Source of the DNA: Tsuneonella suprasediminis
Lineage (GTDB): Bacteria > Pseudomonadota > Alphaproteobacteria > Sphingomonadales > Sphingomonadaceae
Reading direction: 5' to 3'
Assembly: GCF_003605755.1 (NCBI RefSeq)
Contig: NZ_RAHJ01000004.1
Span: 1-64,000, forward strand
Length of the DNA: 64,000 bases
Under the pieces are notes generated by a model, which saw only the letters and a list, made by a program, of their open reading frames with translations, did not search any database and was not told where the DNA came from. Below, one piece after another: positions 18,472 through 27,038 of this stretch (the stretch's first letter is position 1; the number at the start of each line of letters is the position of its first letter). The translations under genes and the position numbers were made by a program.

Positions 18472-19548
18472 TCACGTCAGGTCAGCGACATAGCGTTCCA
18501 ACCCTGCGCGATAGTGGAGGCAGGCAGCGTGTAATTCCCGCCCGCGCCCCGCCGGATCGGCCAGCAACGCCGCAAACTGCGCCCGCATCGCATCGGCGCT
18601 GAACCCGTCGAGCGCGACCAGCGACGATTCCGTCCCCACCGATTCCGCGAAATCGCGACACTTGCCGCGATATTCGACCAGCAGGTTGGCCACCCCGCAC
18701 ATCGATGCCAGCACGCTGCCATGCAGCCGCACCGACAGCGACACGCCGGCATGGCGCGCCAATGCGGCATAGCCAGCGAAATTGCGCGGCTGATAGATCG
18801 GCGCCCCGCTCATGCCCGCCGCCGCCAGCACAGCGGCAATCGGCGGGTGATCGTCTGCATGGAACGCCAGCGGCATCACTTTCCACCCATCGGCCACCAG
18901 TTCACCCAGCAATTGCCCGGCGGCATGGTCGAATGCCGCCAGATTGGCGACATCCTGCGCGGTCTGGCCGGGGGAGGTGTTGAACAGGATCGTGCGTGCA
19001 TCCGGGCTGGCCAGCGGCGCGTCGGGGGTCAGCGCCAGTGCCAGATCACCGATAACCTCTGCCCGCGCCACCCCGTTATCGTGCAGCTTTGCCAGCGAAC
19101 GCGGGCCGCGCACACCCACCCGGTCAAACCGGTTGAGCGCAGCGGTCCAGCGCGGATCGAACGCGGTTTCCCCGGCGGAAAAGCCGGGGCTGCCAACACC
19201 GGTGCCCAGTGTCGCCATCGCTACCCCGGCGTCGAGACAGCGTTCGACCAGATCGATATATCCGCCGTTTATCAGTGTGCCGCCACCGACAAAGGCCCGC
19301 CGATGCCGCGCCTTGCCGCCCAGCCGCACCGCGGCCAGAACCTGCTCGACCCGCGGGGTGGACAGGATTTCGGGCCGTTGCCCCAGCAGATGCGCGGCGG
19401 CATCGGCCATCGCTTCATCGCCCAGATTGGCGTGGCCGACCCAGCCGATATAGCCGAACTTACGCCCCGGCTTCGCCACCGTGCTTGCCAGGCGCGACAG
19501 GCCGGTGCGGGCCAGATTGGTCAGTGATTGCAGCCGCCCCAACGTCAC
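18472..19548 (-). CDS. polysaccharide pyruvyl transferase-like protein
   Basis: A 358-residue member of the CsaB/WcaK-type family. It has GYIGWVGHANLGDEAMADAA near residue 35, a GGGTLINGGYIDLVERC loop at ~88 and, near the C-terminus, SVRLHGSVLASMCGVANLLVEYRGKC with the conserved RLHG. Such enzymes put ketal-pyruvate on sugars of exported polysaccharides, giving them negative charge. It starts four bases after the stop of the upstream GT2 gene, so the two form one operon. Acceptor sugar unknown. Confidence 0.8.
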   Translation of the reverse strand: MTLGRLQSLTNLARTGLSRLASTVAKPGRKFGYIGWVGHANLGDEAMADAAAHLLGQRPEILSTPRVEQVLAAVRLGGKARHRRAFVGGGTLINGGYIDLVERCLDAGVAMATLGTGVGSPGFSAGETAFDPRWTAALNRFDRVGVRGPRSLAKLHDNGVARAEVIGDLALALTPDAPLASPDARTILFNTSPGQTAQDVANLAAFDHAAGQLLGELVADGWKVMPLAFHADDHPPIAAVLAAAGMSGAPIYQPRNFAGYAALARHAGVSLSVRLHGSVLASMCGVANLLVEYRGKCRDFAESVGTESSLVALDGFSADAMRAQFAALLADPAGRGRELHAACLHYRAGLERYVADLT

Positions 19549-19552
19549 ACCG

Positions 19553-20473
19553 TCACACCCCGCGCTTGCCGACGGACTGGCTCAGCCGCCCCAGATTCAT
19601 TGCCGCCTGCGCCAGCGCCATTGCCGCCCCCGCCCGGTCGGCACGGGCATAGCGCATGGCAGACCGGGCACCGAACACCGGCACTTTGGCAGCAGCAAGC
19701 GCCGCGCCGCCCAGCCCGCCACCGTCCACCACCGCCGCGCCCCGACCGATCCGCACGAAGCGGGAAAGCTGATGCCGCAAAGTCATCTCCTGAGCGCCAA
19801 CGATATGCGCGACAATCGCCTGCGGCACGAAATGGACCGCTTGCCCACGCTGCGCCAATGCGCGCACGAACTGGCTGTCTTCCCCACCGATGGGCGTCCC
19901 GCCAGCCCCGAAATTGGCGGCCCCAAAGTTAGTGGCACCGGTATCGAACCGCACATCGCCCAGCGCGCTGCGCCGGACCGCGAAATTGCCGCCTTTCACC
20001 TCGATCGGATCGACCGGCCCGGCATGGCGGCCCAGATCGGTGCAGCCGCAGGCACGGCCCGCCTGCGCCAGCATTTCGAGCCATTCGGGCGGCGGCGCGA
20101 CCCAGTGCGGGCGCACCGCCCCGGCGAACACGCCCACGTGCGGCGAACTCTCCGCCGCCTCCACATAGGCCTGCGCCCAGTGCGGCACGGGCAGCACGTC
20201 GTCGTCCATGAAAATCAGCAGATCGCCCTGCGCCGCCTCTATCCCGCGGTTGAGCGCGTGGGATTTGCCGGGGCGCGGTTCGCTGAGAAACTGCGCGCCA
20301 TGCGCGGTGGCAAACCGGCGCATGATATCGGGCGTGGCATCGCAGCTGGCATTATCGACCAGCACGATTTCCCATGCGCCCTCTGGCCGTTCGACCTGCG
20401 CCAGCGCGTCCAGCGCCGCCCCAAGCGTATCGGCGCCGTTGCGGCTGGGAATGATGATCGAACACCCGGTCAT
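19553..20473 (-). CDS. family 2 glycosyltransferase
   Basis: A 306-residue GT2 enzyme with the GT-A fold start MTGCSIIIPSRNGADTLGAALDAL. The nucleotide-binding DNASCDATPDI segment (~40) follows, and the DxD-type metal site is seen as FMDDDVLPVPHWAQ (~90). A Cys-containing GCTDLGRHAG and GGEDSQFVRAL (the usual ED acceptor motif) come later. The ATG at 20473 is the family start; an N-terminal extension to 20779 is basic, repeat-poor and unlikely. It is followed at four bases by the pyruvyl transferase gene. The donor sugar cannot be inferred. Confidence 0.85.
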   Translation of the reverse strand: MTGCSIIIPSRNGADTLGAALDALAQVERPEGAWEIVLVDNASCDATPDIMRRFATAHGAQFLSEPRPGKSHALNRGIEAAQGDLLIFMDDDVLPVPHWAQAYVEAAESSPHVGVFAGAVRPHWVAPPPEWLEMLAQAGRACGCTDLGRHAGPVDPIEVKGGNFAVRRSALGDVRFDTGATNFGAANFGAGGTPIGGEDSQFVRALAQRGQAVHFVPQAIVAHIVGAQEMTLRHQLSRFVRIGRGAAVVDGGGLGGAALAAAKVPVFGARSAMRYARADRAGAAMALAQAAMNLGRLSQSVGKRGV

Positions 20474-20559
20474 GGAAAAGTGCCTTATTACGCCGGGATG
20501 GGACGCGACAAGCGGCGCCGGGCCAGCTATGCGCTGACAAGCCCGATGGAAGCCCGATA

Positions 20560-21573
20560 GTGTCCCGAATGCCACGCCTCTCGGTCGTGATGGCCGTCTA
20601 TAACGCGCAGGCCCACTTGCGCGCCGCGATCGACAGCGTGCTGGCGCAATCGATGGGCGATTTCGAACTGATCGTGGTGGACGATACCAGCAACGATTCC
20701 ACCCCGCAGATTCTGGCCGACTATGCCGCCGCCGATCCGCGGGTGATCGTGGTCCGCAACGACAGCAACCTTGGCCCATACCCCAGCGCCAACCGCGCGC
20801 TCGCCATCGCCCGCGCCCCGCTGATCGCGCGGCTGGATGGGGACGATCTGTGCGAACCCGATCGGTTTGCCAGACAGGTCGCGTTTCTCGACGCGCACCC
20901 CGATCATATGCTGGTGGGGTGCAGCTATATCTCTATCGACGAAAACGGGCGGCAGCGGTTCGTGCGGCGCAATCCGATGGGCTGGCGCGTGGCGCAATGG
21001 GCGGTGCGGTTCCGTATGCCGATGGTCCACCCCGGTTTCTGCTATCGCCGCCTGATGCCCGATGGCGCGCCGGTACGCTATGCCACCGATGTGCGGTTCG
21101 CGCAGGATTATCGGCTGGCGGCGACACTGGCGCAGGCGGGGCGGATCGCGGTACTGGGCGAACCGCTGGTGCGATACAGGATGCATCCCGGCAATATTTC
21201 GATGACTAGGCTGGCCGATCAGGATCGCATCGCGCGCCAGATCGCGTGGGAACAGGTCGCCGCGCACTATCCCCCATCGCTGCACCCGCGACTGGCCGCG
21301 TTTCTGGATGTGCTGTACCGCCAGCAAGCGCCCGATTCCGCGCCGCTGGCGCAATCGGCCAGCGGCCTGCGCGCCGCGCTGGCCTACGATGGCGCAGGCG
21401 TGCCCGAACGACGGCGCGCGGCGGGCATTCTGGCGGAGGCATTCCTGCGCGGCGGCGGGATGCAGGCGGTGCGGCTGGGCGCGGAACTGGCGCGGCAGGC
21501 CCCCGACATGCTGGCCCCGCTGGCGCTGCGGATGCTCGAACTGAAAGGCTGGAAACCGCAGCGGGGGGAATAA
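20560..21573 (+). CDS. family 2 glycosyltransferase
   Basis: A 337-residue GT2 protein: LSVVMAVYNAQAHLRAAIDS, VVDDTSNDSTPQILADY and the metal site ARLDGDDLCEPDRFARQ. The long C-terminal region (YRMHPGNIS followed by an Ala/Arg-rich tail) is common in galactosyl- and rhamnosyltransferases of this group. The start is GTG at 20560, or the ATG three codons on (20569). It is divergent from the GT2 gene at 20473, 86 bp away. It is followed by 870 bp of repeats and no gene. Confidence 0.85.
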   Translation: MSRMPRLSVVMAVYNAQAHLRAAIDSVLAQSMGDFELIVVDDTSNDSTPQILADYAAADPRVIVVRNDSNLGPYPSANRALAIARAPLIARLDGDDLCEPDRFARQVAFLDAHPDHMLVGCSYISIDENGRQRFVRRNPMGWRVAQWAVRFRMPMVHPGFCYRRLMPDGAPVRYATDVRFAQDYRLAATLAQAGRIAVLGEPLVRYRMHPGNISMTRLADQDRIARQIAWEQVAAHYPPSLHPRLAAFLDVLYRQQAPDSAPLAQSASGLRAALAYDGAGVPERRRAAGILAEAFLRGGGMQAVRLGAELARQAPDMLAPLALRMLELKGWKPQRGE

Positions 21574-21611
21574 CCGGACGGCTCGGTCAAGCTGCCTCCC
21601 CTCATCTCCTT

Positions 21612-21870
21612 CGTCATTGCGAGGAGCCGTCAGACGACGTGGCAATTCAGGGCCTGCCCTCGCCCCAGCCACGACCGCTGAAACCTGTCACACGAAGACA
21701 CGAAGGCACGGAGTGGATTTGGTTCGGGAGATAGGGGGCCTGCCCAATCACCCCCGCCCCCGTCCGCAAAACAGCACCCCGTCGCCCCGGACCTGATCCG
21801 GGGCCCAGCTTAACCTGCCCCACCGCGCCTGTAGAAGCTGGACCCCGGCTCAAGGCCGGGGTGACGAAGT
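21612..21870. repeat. composite intergenic repeat, unit 0 (elements A, B and long C)
   Basis: Element A starts at 21612 (CGTCATTGCGAGGAGCCG...GACGTGGCAATTCA). Element B follows near 21688 (GTCACACGAAGACACGAAGG). Element C starts near 21781 in its long form: CCCCGGACCTGATCCGGGG, then a second hairpin half (GGACCCCGGCTCAAGGCCGGGG) ending at GTGACG. It precedes and resembles the tandem array, but has an extra 60 bp of C. Confidence 0.85.
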
Positions 21871-21891
21871 AGAGGAACCATCCCTCCCCCT

Positions 21892-22382
21892 CGTCATTGC
21901 GAGGAGCCGCAAGGCGACGTGGCAATCCAAGGCCCGCCCGTGCCCCAGCCACTACCGCTGAAACTTGTCACACGAAGGCACGAAGGCACGGAGTGGGCTT
22001 GGTTGGGAGATAGGGGCCGCCCAATCACCCCTGCCCTCACCCGCAAAATAGCACACCGTCGCCCCGGACCTGATCCGGGGTGACGCGGGACGATCAGAAA
22101 CACCCCTGCCTCGTCATTGCGAGGAGCCGAAGGCGACGTGGCAATCCATGGGTCGCCCTCTCCCCAGCCACGACCGCCGCAACTTGTCACACGAAGGCAC
22201 GAAGGCACGGAGTGGGCTTGGTTGGGAGATAGGGGCCGCCCAATCACCCCTGCCCTCACCCGCAAAATAGCACCCCGTCGCCCCGGACCTGATCCGGGGT
22301 GACGCGGGACGATACGAAACACCCCTACCTCGTCATTGCGAGGAGCCGCAGGCGACGTGGCAATCCAGGGACCGCCCCCTCC
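21892..22382. repeat. tandem array of a ~220-bp composite A-B-C repeat
   Basis: Element A begins at 21892, 22112 and 22331, giving periods of 220 and 219 bp. Each full unit has A (ATTGC...GCAAT ends), B (CACACGAAGGCACGAAGGCACGG), a conserved GGGCTTGGTTGGGAGATAGGG segment and a short C hairpin (CCCCGGA/TCCGGGG). The third unit stops after A. Units are near-identical, so duplication is recent. No coding signal is evident: the frames that cross it are repeat-driven. Confidence 0.88.
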
Positions 22383-22446
22383 CCACCCACAACCGCCGCG
22401 ATGGGCGGAACCGTCAGGCCAGGGATTGCGCCCCCAAAAAACCACC

Positions 22447-23274
22447 TTACCCCAGCAGCTTCCCCTTCAGCCAGCCCAGCGCATAAGGCGGCAGGGTCAG
22501 CGGCAGAGTCAGCCAGTCGGCCAGCCCCGGTTTCTGCGATGGTGCGGGTGTTCCGCCCAGCACCGCGCGGCCATGCCCGGCATAGAACAGGCGGCGCGCG
22601 ATCCACGGCAGGCGGGTGCGTTCGGGCGGCACGACATGGGTGACACAGGCCCGCCCGTCGTACACCACCTCCAGCCCGGCGGCGCGCACGCGGGCGCAGA
22701 ATTCGCTTTCTTCGCCGCTGAACAGCTTGCCTTCGCGGCGGCCCAGCGTGGGGTCGAACCGCATGTGCGGCGGCAGCTTGGCCATATCGACCGCGAACCC
22801 GGCCCCCACCACCCGGTGATAAGGGAACGTGCCGGTGCCGAGGTCGAGCATCGAATACTGATCGTTCACCACCCGCGCTTTCGCCCACAGCGGCGGTTTC
22901 CCCGGCCAGCCGGGCACGATGCGACAGCCCGCCACCGCCACCCGCGCATTATCCGCCAGTGTCTGCGCCAGCCGCGCGGCCCAGTCGGGCGCGGCCATCG
23001 CATCGGCATCGAGGAACAGGACCATCGGATGCGCCGCATGGTCCATCGCCAGATTGCGCGCTTCGGACAGGCCGCCCAGCCGCGCGCGGATCATGCGGAA
23101 CGCCAGCGGCGCACCGGCAAACGCCTGTTCGGTAATCCCGCCCGCCATATTCTGTTCGATAAACAGCACTTCGCCGGTCACGCCCTGTTGCGCCAGGGCA
23201 TGCCGGATCGCCTCCGCCACCAGCGCGTCCGGCTCGGCATATCGGGTCAGCGTGATGGTGACAGCTTGCGGCAC
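22447..23274 (-). CDS. family 2 glycosyltransferase
   Basis: A 275-residue GT2 enzyme from a GTG at 23274 with AGGAA just upstream. An in-frame start at 23352 would add 26 Cys/Arg-rich residues not expected in the family. Motifs: GLSEARNLAMDHAAHPMVLF with LDADAM as the DxD metal site, and GEESEFCARVRAAG as the acceptor ED motif. The last ~50 residues are hydrophobic. It is divergent from the GT4 gene at 23378. It lies between the two repeat-filled gaps. Confidence 0.8.
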   Translation of the reverse strand: MPQAVTITLTRYAEPDALVAEAIRHALAQQGVTGEVLFIEQNMAGGITEQAFAGAPLAFRMIRARLGGLSEARNLAMDHAAHPMVLFLDADAMAAPDWAARLAQTLADNARVAVAGCRIVPGWPGKPPLWAKARVVNDQYSMLDLGTGTFPYHRVVGAGFAVDMAKLPPHMRFDPTLGRREGKLFSGEESEFCARVRAAGLEVVYDGRACVTHVVPPERTRLPWIARRLFYAGHGRAVLGGTPAPSQKPGLADWLTLPLTLPPYALGWLKGKLLG

Positions 23275-23377
23275 GCAGAGTTCCTGTGATCGGCATGATC
23301 GGATCGAGCGATAGCATCGCGCGCCATTCGCCTCTAATGGGGCTTGCTCCACCGCTCAAGGCAAACCGATACAACCG

Positions 23378-24493
23378 ATGACAGCACCCCGCCCACTGCA
23401 ACGGATCGCTCTGATCGGGCCGGTCGCCCCGCTGCGGAGCGGGATCGCACGGCACAGCGGCGCGCTGGCGGCGGAACTGGCGCGGTGCAGCGGCGCGACG
23501 GTGCGGGCGTGGTCGTTTTCCCGCCAGTATCCCGCCCGCCTGTTCCCCGGCGAAGCGCAAGTCGACCCCACTCTGCCCCCGCCCGCCGGGGTATCGGTGC
23601 GGCAGACGATCGACACGCTTAACCCGCTGACATGGCGGCACACCGCGCGCGAAGTGGCGACATTCGCGCCCGATCTGGCGATTATCCCGGCATGGACGTT
23701 CTTCACCGCCCCCGCGCTGGGCCGGATCGCGCGCGATCTGCGGCGGCGCGGCATTCGGGTGGTGGCAATGGTCCACAACGCCCGCGATCACGAGGCGGCG
23801 GGATGGAAAAACCGCCTGCTGGCATGGCAGATCGCACAGGCCGACCGCGCCGTGGCCCACAACGCCCCCGTGGCCGCGCAAGTGGCCGCCATCGCCCCGG
23901 CAATGCCCGTCGCGATCAGCCCGCACCCGCTATACGACGATTACCCCACGCCCACCGGCACTCTGCCCCGCCGCGCCGCGCTGGAACTGCTGTTTTTCGG
24001 TCTGGTGCGCCCGTACAAGGGGCTGGACCTGCTGACAGAGGCACTGGCGCAGAGCGGCCTACACGATGTGCGGCTGACCATCGCCGGCGAATTCTGGAGC
24101 GGGCTGGAAGAAACCCGCGCGCAAGTCGCCCGGCTGGGCCTGTCGCACACGGTCGAGATCATCCCCCGCTATCTCAGCGATGCCGAAACCGCGGAGCTGT
24201 TCGCCCGGTGCGACGCACTGGTCGCCCCCTATCGCGCCGCGACCGGATCGGGCGTGCTGGCACTGGCCCAGCATTATCAGCGCCCGGTGATCGCCAGCGA
24301 CGTGCCCGGTCTGCGCGAAGCGGTGGCACACGGCGAAACCGGCTGGCTGTTCCCCGGCGGCGACATCGCCGCGCTGGCCGCACTGCTGCGCGATACCTCC
24401 ACCCGCGAAACCGCCGCCGCGATGCAGCCCGCACTGGCGGCACAGCGCGATGCGCTGTCGTGGGCGAAACTGGCAGAGGCGGTTGTGGGTTAA
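23378..24493 (+). CDS. family 4 glycosyltransferase
   Basis: A 371-residue GT-B enzyme. The N-terminal acceptor half begins RIALIGPVAPLRSGIARHSG. The C-terminal Rossmann half has LLFFGLVRPYKGLDLLTEAL, the GT4 signature region ARCDALVAPYRAATGSGVLALAQHY and a PVIASDVPGLREAVAHGETG loop. Acts in the cytosol on nucleotide sugars. After it come 900 bp of repeats without a gene. Confidence 0.85.
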   Translation: MTAPRPLQRIALIGPVAPLRSGIARHSGALAAELARCSGATVRAWSFSRQYPARLFPGEAQVDPTLPPPAGVSVRQTIDTLNPLTWRHTAREVATFAPDLAIIPAWTFFTAPALGRIARDLRRRGIRVVAMVHNARDHEAAGWKNRLLAWQIAQADRAVAHNAPVAAQVAAIAPAMPVAISPHPLYDDYPTPTGTLPRRAALELLFFGLVRPYKGLDLLTEALAQSGLHDVRLTIAGEFWSGLEETRAQVARLGLSHTVEIIPRYLSDAETAELFARCDALVAPYRAATGSGVLALAQHYQRPVIASDVPGLREAVAHGETGWLFPGGDIAALAALLRDTSTRETAAAMQPALAAQRDALSWAKLAEAVVG

Positions 24494-24588
24494 GACGTGT
24501 GGGTGGGGAGGATGCAGAAAAAATGCGACCAACGCGCCGGTGCGGCGAGCGCCCGCCATACCCTCTCCCCGCCCGCAACACCGCACCC

Positions 24589-24676
24589 CGTCGCCCCGGA
24601 CCCGATCCGGGGCCCAGCTTAACCTTCCCCCGCCGCGCCCGAGGAAAGCTGGACCCCGGCACAAGGCCGGAATGAC
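24589..24676. repeat. long C-type intergenic repeat
   Basis: CCCCGGACCCGATCCGGGGC, then CAGCTTAACC and a second half with GCTGGACCCCGGCACAAGGC, ending AATGACG. It matches the long element at 21781-21870 with several substitutions. Confidence 0.75.
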
Positions 24677-24701
24677 GATAGTGGAGGAACAACATCTCCC
24701 T

Positions 24702-25385
24702 CGTCATTGCGCGGAGCCGCAGGCGACGTGGCAATCCATCAACCGCCCTCTCCCCCACTACGACCGCCGCGATGGGCGAAACCGTCGGGTGGAACCTTGT
24801 CACACGAAGACGCAAAGGCACGGAGCAGGTTTGGTTCGGGGCTAATGGCCGCACTGCCAATGGTTGGCCAATACCACCGCCCATCTCCCCCCTCGTCATT
24901 GCGAGGAGCGCAGCGACGCGGCAATCCATGGGCCACCCTTGCCCCCACTCACAAACGCCGCGATGGGCGGAACCGTCGGGCGACAGTGTATCACACGAAG
25001 ACGCGAAGGCACGGAGTAGGTTTGGTTCGGGGTTAATGGACGCACTGCCAATGGTTGGCCAATACCATCACCCGTATCCCCCCTCGTCATTGCGAGGAGC
25101 CGCAAGGCGACGTGGCAATCCATCAACCGCCCTCGCCCCCGCCACGACCGCCGCGATGAGTAGCACCGTCAGTCCATGGATTGCTTCACTCCGCTCGCAA
25201 TGACGAACAGAGAGGTGGGTGCGAAACCCCCCAGCGAGAACGTGCCTTCACCCTTCCTCGTCATTGCGAGGAGCCGCAGGCGACGTGGCAATCCATCGAC
25301 CGCCCTTGCCCCCACTCACAACCGCCGCGATGGGCAACACCGTCCGCCCCACGGATTGCTCCGCGGCATCCGCAATGACGAAGAG
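24702..25385. repeat. second cluster of A and B intergenic repeats
   Basis: A copies start at 24702, 24894, 25085 and 25259. B copies lie near 24798 and 24990 with a conserved GGTTTGGTTCGGGG(T/C)TAATGG and TGCCAATGGTTGGCCAATACCA tail. The 24894-25084 unit repeats at a 191-bp period. Inverted A-like pieces (GGATTGCTTCACTCCGCTCG near 25178; GGATTGCTCCGCGGCATCCG near 25351) lie in the same stretch. No gene is supported between 24494 and 25397. Confidence 0.8.
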
Positions 25386-25397
25386 CGCGCCCCACCC

Positions 25398-26348
25398 CTA
25401 ACGCTTCAGATCGTCCTCGATCCGCCGCACGCGGTTGGATAGCTGTTCCAGCAGTTTGCGGTTGGCGCTTACCAGATCGGCCAGAATGCCCAGCATCACG
25501 CACAGGAAGCCCAGTACCAGCAGGCCGACCCCCAGCACCAGCGATTGCAGGTGTCCGTCGCCCTGCCCGTCGATGTAGAAATAGAGGAAGCGCAGCACCG
25601 GGATCGCCCCGATCACGCCCAGCAGCGCGCCGATAAAGGCAAACACTTTCAACGCGTAATACTGGGCATAGGCACGCATGATAGTGGTGCCGGTGTTGAC
25701 GATGAACTGCGGGATCGAACTGAACAGGCGCGACGGGCGGATCGGGCCGTTGGTCCGCACCGGCACCGATGTCACCGCCATTCGTTTGCGCCCGGCCTGA
25801 ATCAGCATTTCGGTGGTGTAGGAAAATTCGGTGGTGACGTAGATCCGCCCCGCCGCTTCGCGGCTCATCGCGCGGAACCCGCTGACCGCGTCGTCCACTT
25901 CCACCCGCGACAGCCGCCGCACGGTCGCGCTGCCGAGCCGTTGCAGCAGGCGCTTCACCGGGCCGAAGTGGGCATTGTTGCCGACCCCGCGATCCCCGAT
26001 CACGACATCGGCGCGGCCATCCAGAATCGGTTGCACCAGCGCGGGGATATCGGCCCCTTCGTACTGGTTATCGGCATCGGTGTTGACGACGATATCCGCC
26101 CCGGCAGCCAGCGCCGCCTCTATCCCGCTGCGGAATGCCGCCGCCAGCCCGCGATTGCGGCGGTGGCGCACGATATGGTGCACCCCCAGCTTGCGCGCGA
26201 CATCGGATGTGCCATCGCTGCTGCCGTCGTCGATCACCAGATATTCGACGGTGTCGATGCCGGGGATCGTGCGCGGCAGGCAAGCGATCGTTTCGGGCAG
26301 GTGATCGGCCTCGTTATAGGCCGGGATCTGGATAATCAGCTTGGTCAT
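25398..26348 (-). CDS. membrane-anchored family 2 glycosyltransferase (DPM/undecaprenyl-phosphate type)
   Basis: A 316-residue GT2 enzyme that starts KLIIQIPAYNEADHLPETIA. VIDDGSSDGTSDVA and DIVVNTDADNQYEGADIP give the nucleotide and metal sites. Two C-terminal membrane segments follow (~225-250, ~262-290), then a charged coiled tail (SANRKLLEQLSNRVRRIEDDL). This is the layout of dolichyl- or undecaprenyl-phosphate sugar synthases, which feed membrane transferases such as the GT39-like protein at 14963-16864. Whether the two cooperate is inferred. Confidence 0.85.
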   Translation of the reverse strand: MTKLIIQIPAYNEADHLPETIACLPRTIPGIDTVEYLVIDDGSSDGTSDVARKLGVHHIVRHRRNRGLAAAFRSGIEAALAAGADIVVNTDADNQYEGADIPALVQPILDGRADVVIGDRGVGNNAHFGPVKRLLQRLGSATVRRLSRVEVDDAVSGFRAMSREAAGRIYVTTEFSYTTEMLIQAGRKRMAVTSVPVRTNGPIRPSRLFSSIPQFIVNTGTTIMRAYAQYYALKVFAFIGALLGVIGAIPVLRFLYFYIDGQGDGHLQSLVLGVGLLVLGFLCVMLGILADLVSANRKLLEQLSNRVRRIEDDLKR

Positions 26349-26526
26349 GCGGCTCTCGTTCCCTGTCAGCCGCGCGGTTTAGGGGACAGGGGCGGCAATC
26401 GGCAAGCGGTGGCGTGCCGTCATGCACCGCGATGAGCAGGTTGGCGCGAGAGCGGGCCTGCCAGAGCCATCGGGGCAAGCCCATGCGGCACGGCCCGCCC
26501 GCCTGACGCGAGCCGTTTACTGCGGG

Positions 26527-26856
26527 TTACTTCGGCGCAGCGGTATCGCCGGTTGCCGCATCCGGCTGGGCAGCGGGTGCCGGGGCGGCTTTGCCGTGGG
26601 CTTTCACCTTGTGGTGCTTGGCATGATCGGCGTTGGTTTCGCTGGCGGGGGCGACCTGTTTGGCGGCCTCCTTCGCGGCGGGCACATTTTTCGCATCGAC
26701 AGTGTCGCCGGTCGAATCGCCCGAACCGCCGTTGGCGATAATCCCGCTGGCCTTGTTGCTGCGGGTCGTGTTGTGGTTGGTCGGATCAACCGCCAGCGCA
26801 GGCTGCGCGATCAGCATGGCGGCGCCGGCAGCGACGATAATTTTGGAAATTTTCAA
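26527..26856 (-). CDS. small exported protein, unknown function
   Basis: A 109-residue protein from a TTG at 26856, chosen because GGGGGAG lies 8 nt upstream; an upstream start at 26880 would split this site. A clear Sec signal peptide (KISKIIVAAGAAMLIAQPALA) is followed by a low-complexity Ala/Lys/His/Asp-rich mature region (NHNTTRSNKAS, ADHAKHHKVKAHGKA). No enzyme family was recognised. Many sphingomonads carry such short periplasmic proteins. Stand-alone gene. Confidence 0.65.
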   Translation of the reverse strand: MKISKIIVAAGAAMLIAQPALAVDPTNHNTTRSNKASGIIANGGSGDSTGDTVDAKNVPAAKEAAKQVAPASETNADHAKHHKVKAHGKAAPAPAAQPDAATGDTAAPK

Positions 26857-26953
26857 ACGATCTCCCCCTTTTTGCAGCAATTATGCTGCCATCAGTGAGA
26901 TTCGGTGCCTGAATGCCCCTTGAACATGCAGTATAAAGACAAGTCTGCACAAC

Positions 26954-26993
26954 ATTCTGATAAAAGCTATCATTTAGCCCTTATTATCAGAAT
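26954..26993. repeat. 10-bp perfect inverted repeat in an AT-rich spacer
   Basis: ATTCTGATAA (26954-26963) and TTATCAGAAT (26984-26993) enclose 20 bases. The 180-bp spacer at 26857-27038 is clearly AT-richer than its surroundings. It follows the phosphoesterase stop on the minus strand and precedes the small exported gene, so it may be a terminator-like hairpin or an operator. Confidence 0.4.
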
Positions 26994-27038
26994 ATTATGA
27001 CCAACATTTAGTGTCAAACATCCTGTCAAAGCGCCTCG

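Noticed and set aside
21894-22445. 183-codon frame across the tandem repeats on the minus strand
   Set aside because: The translation merely repeats the DNA unit (for example RHPGSGPGRRGAILRVRAGV twice); no start signal.
21612-25385. CRISPR-like array
   Set aside because: Periods of 191-220 bp and repeats that include most of the unit do not fit repeat-spacer structure, and no cas gene is present.
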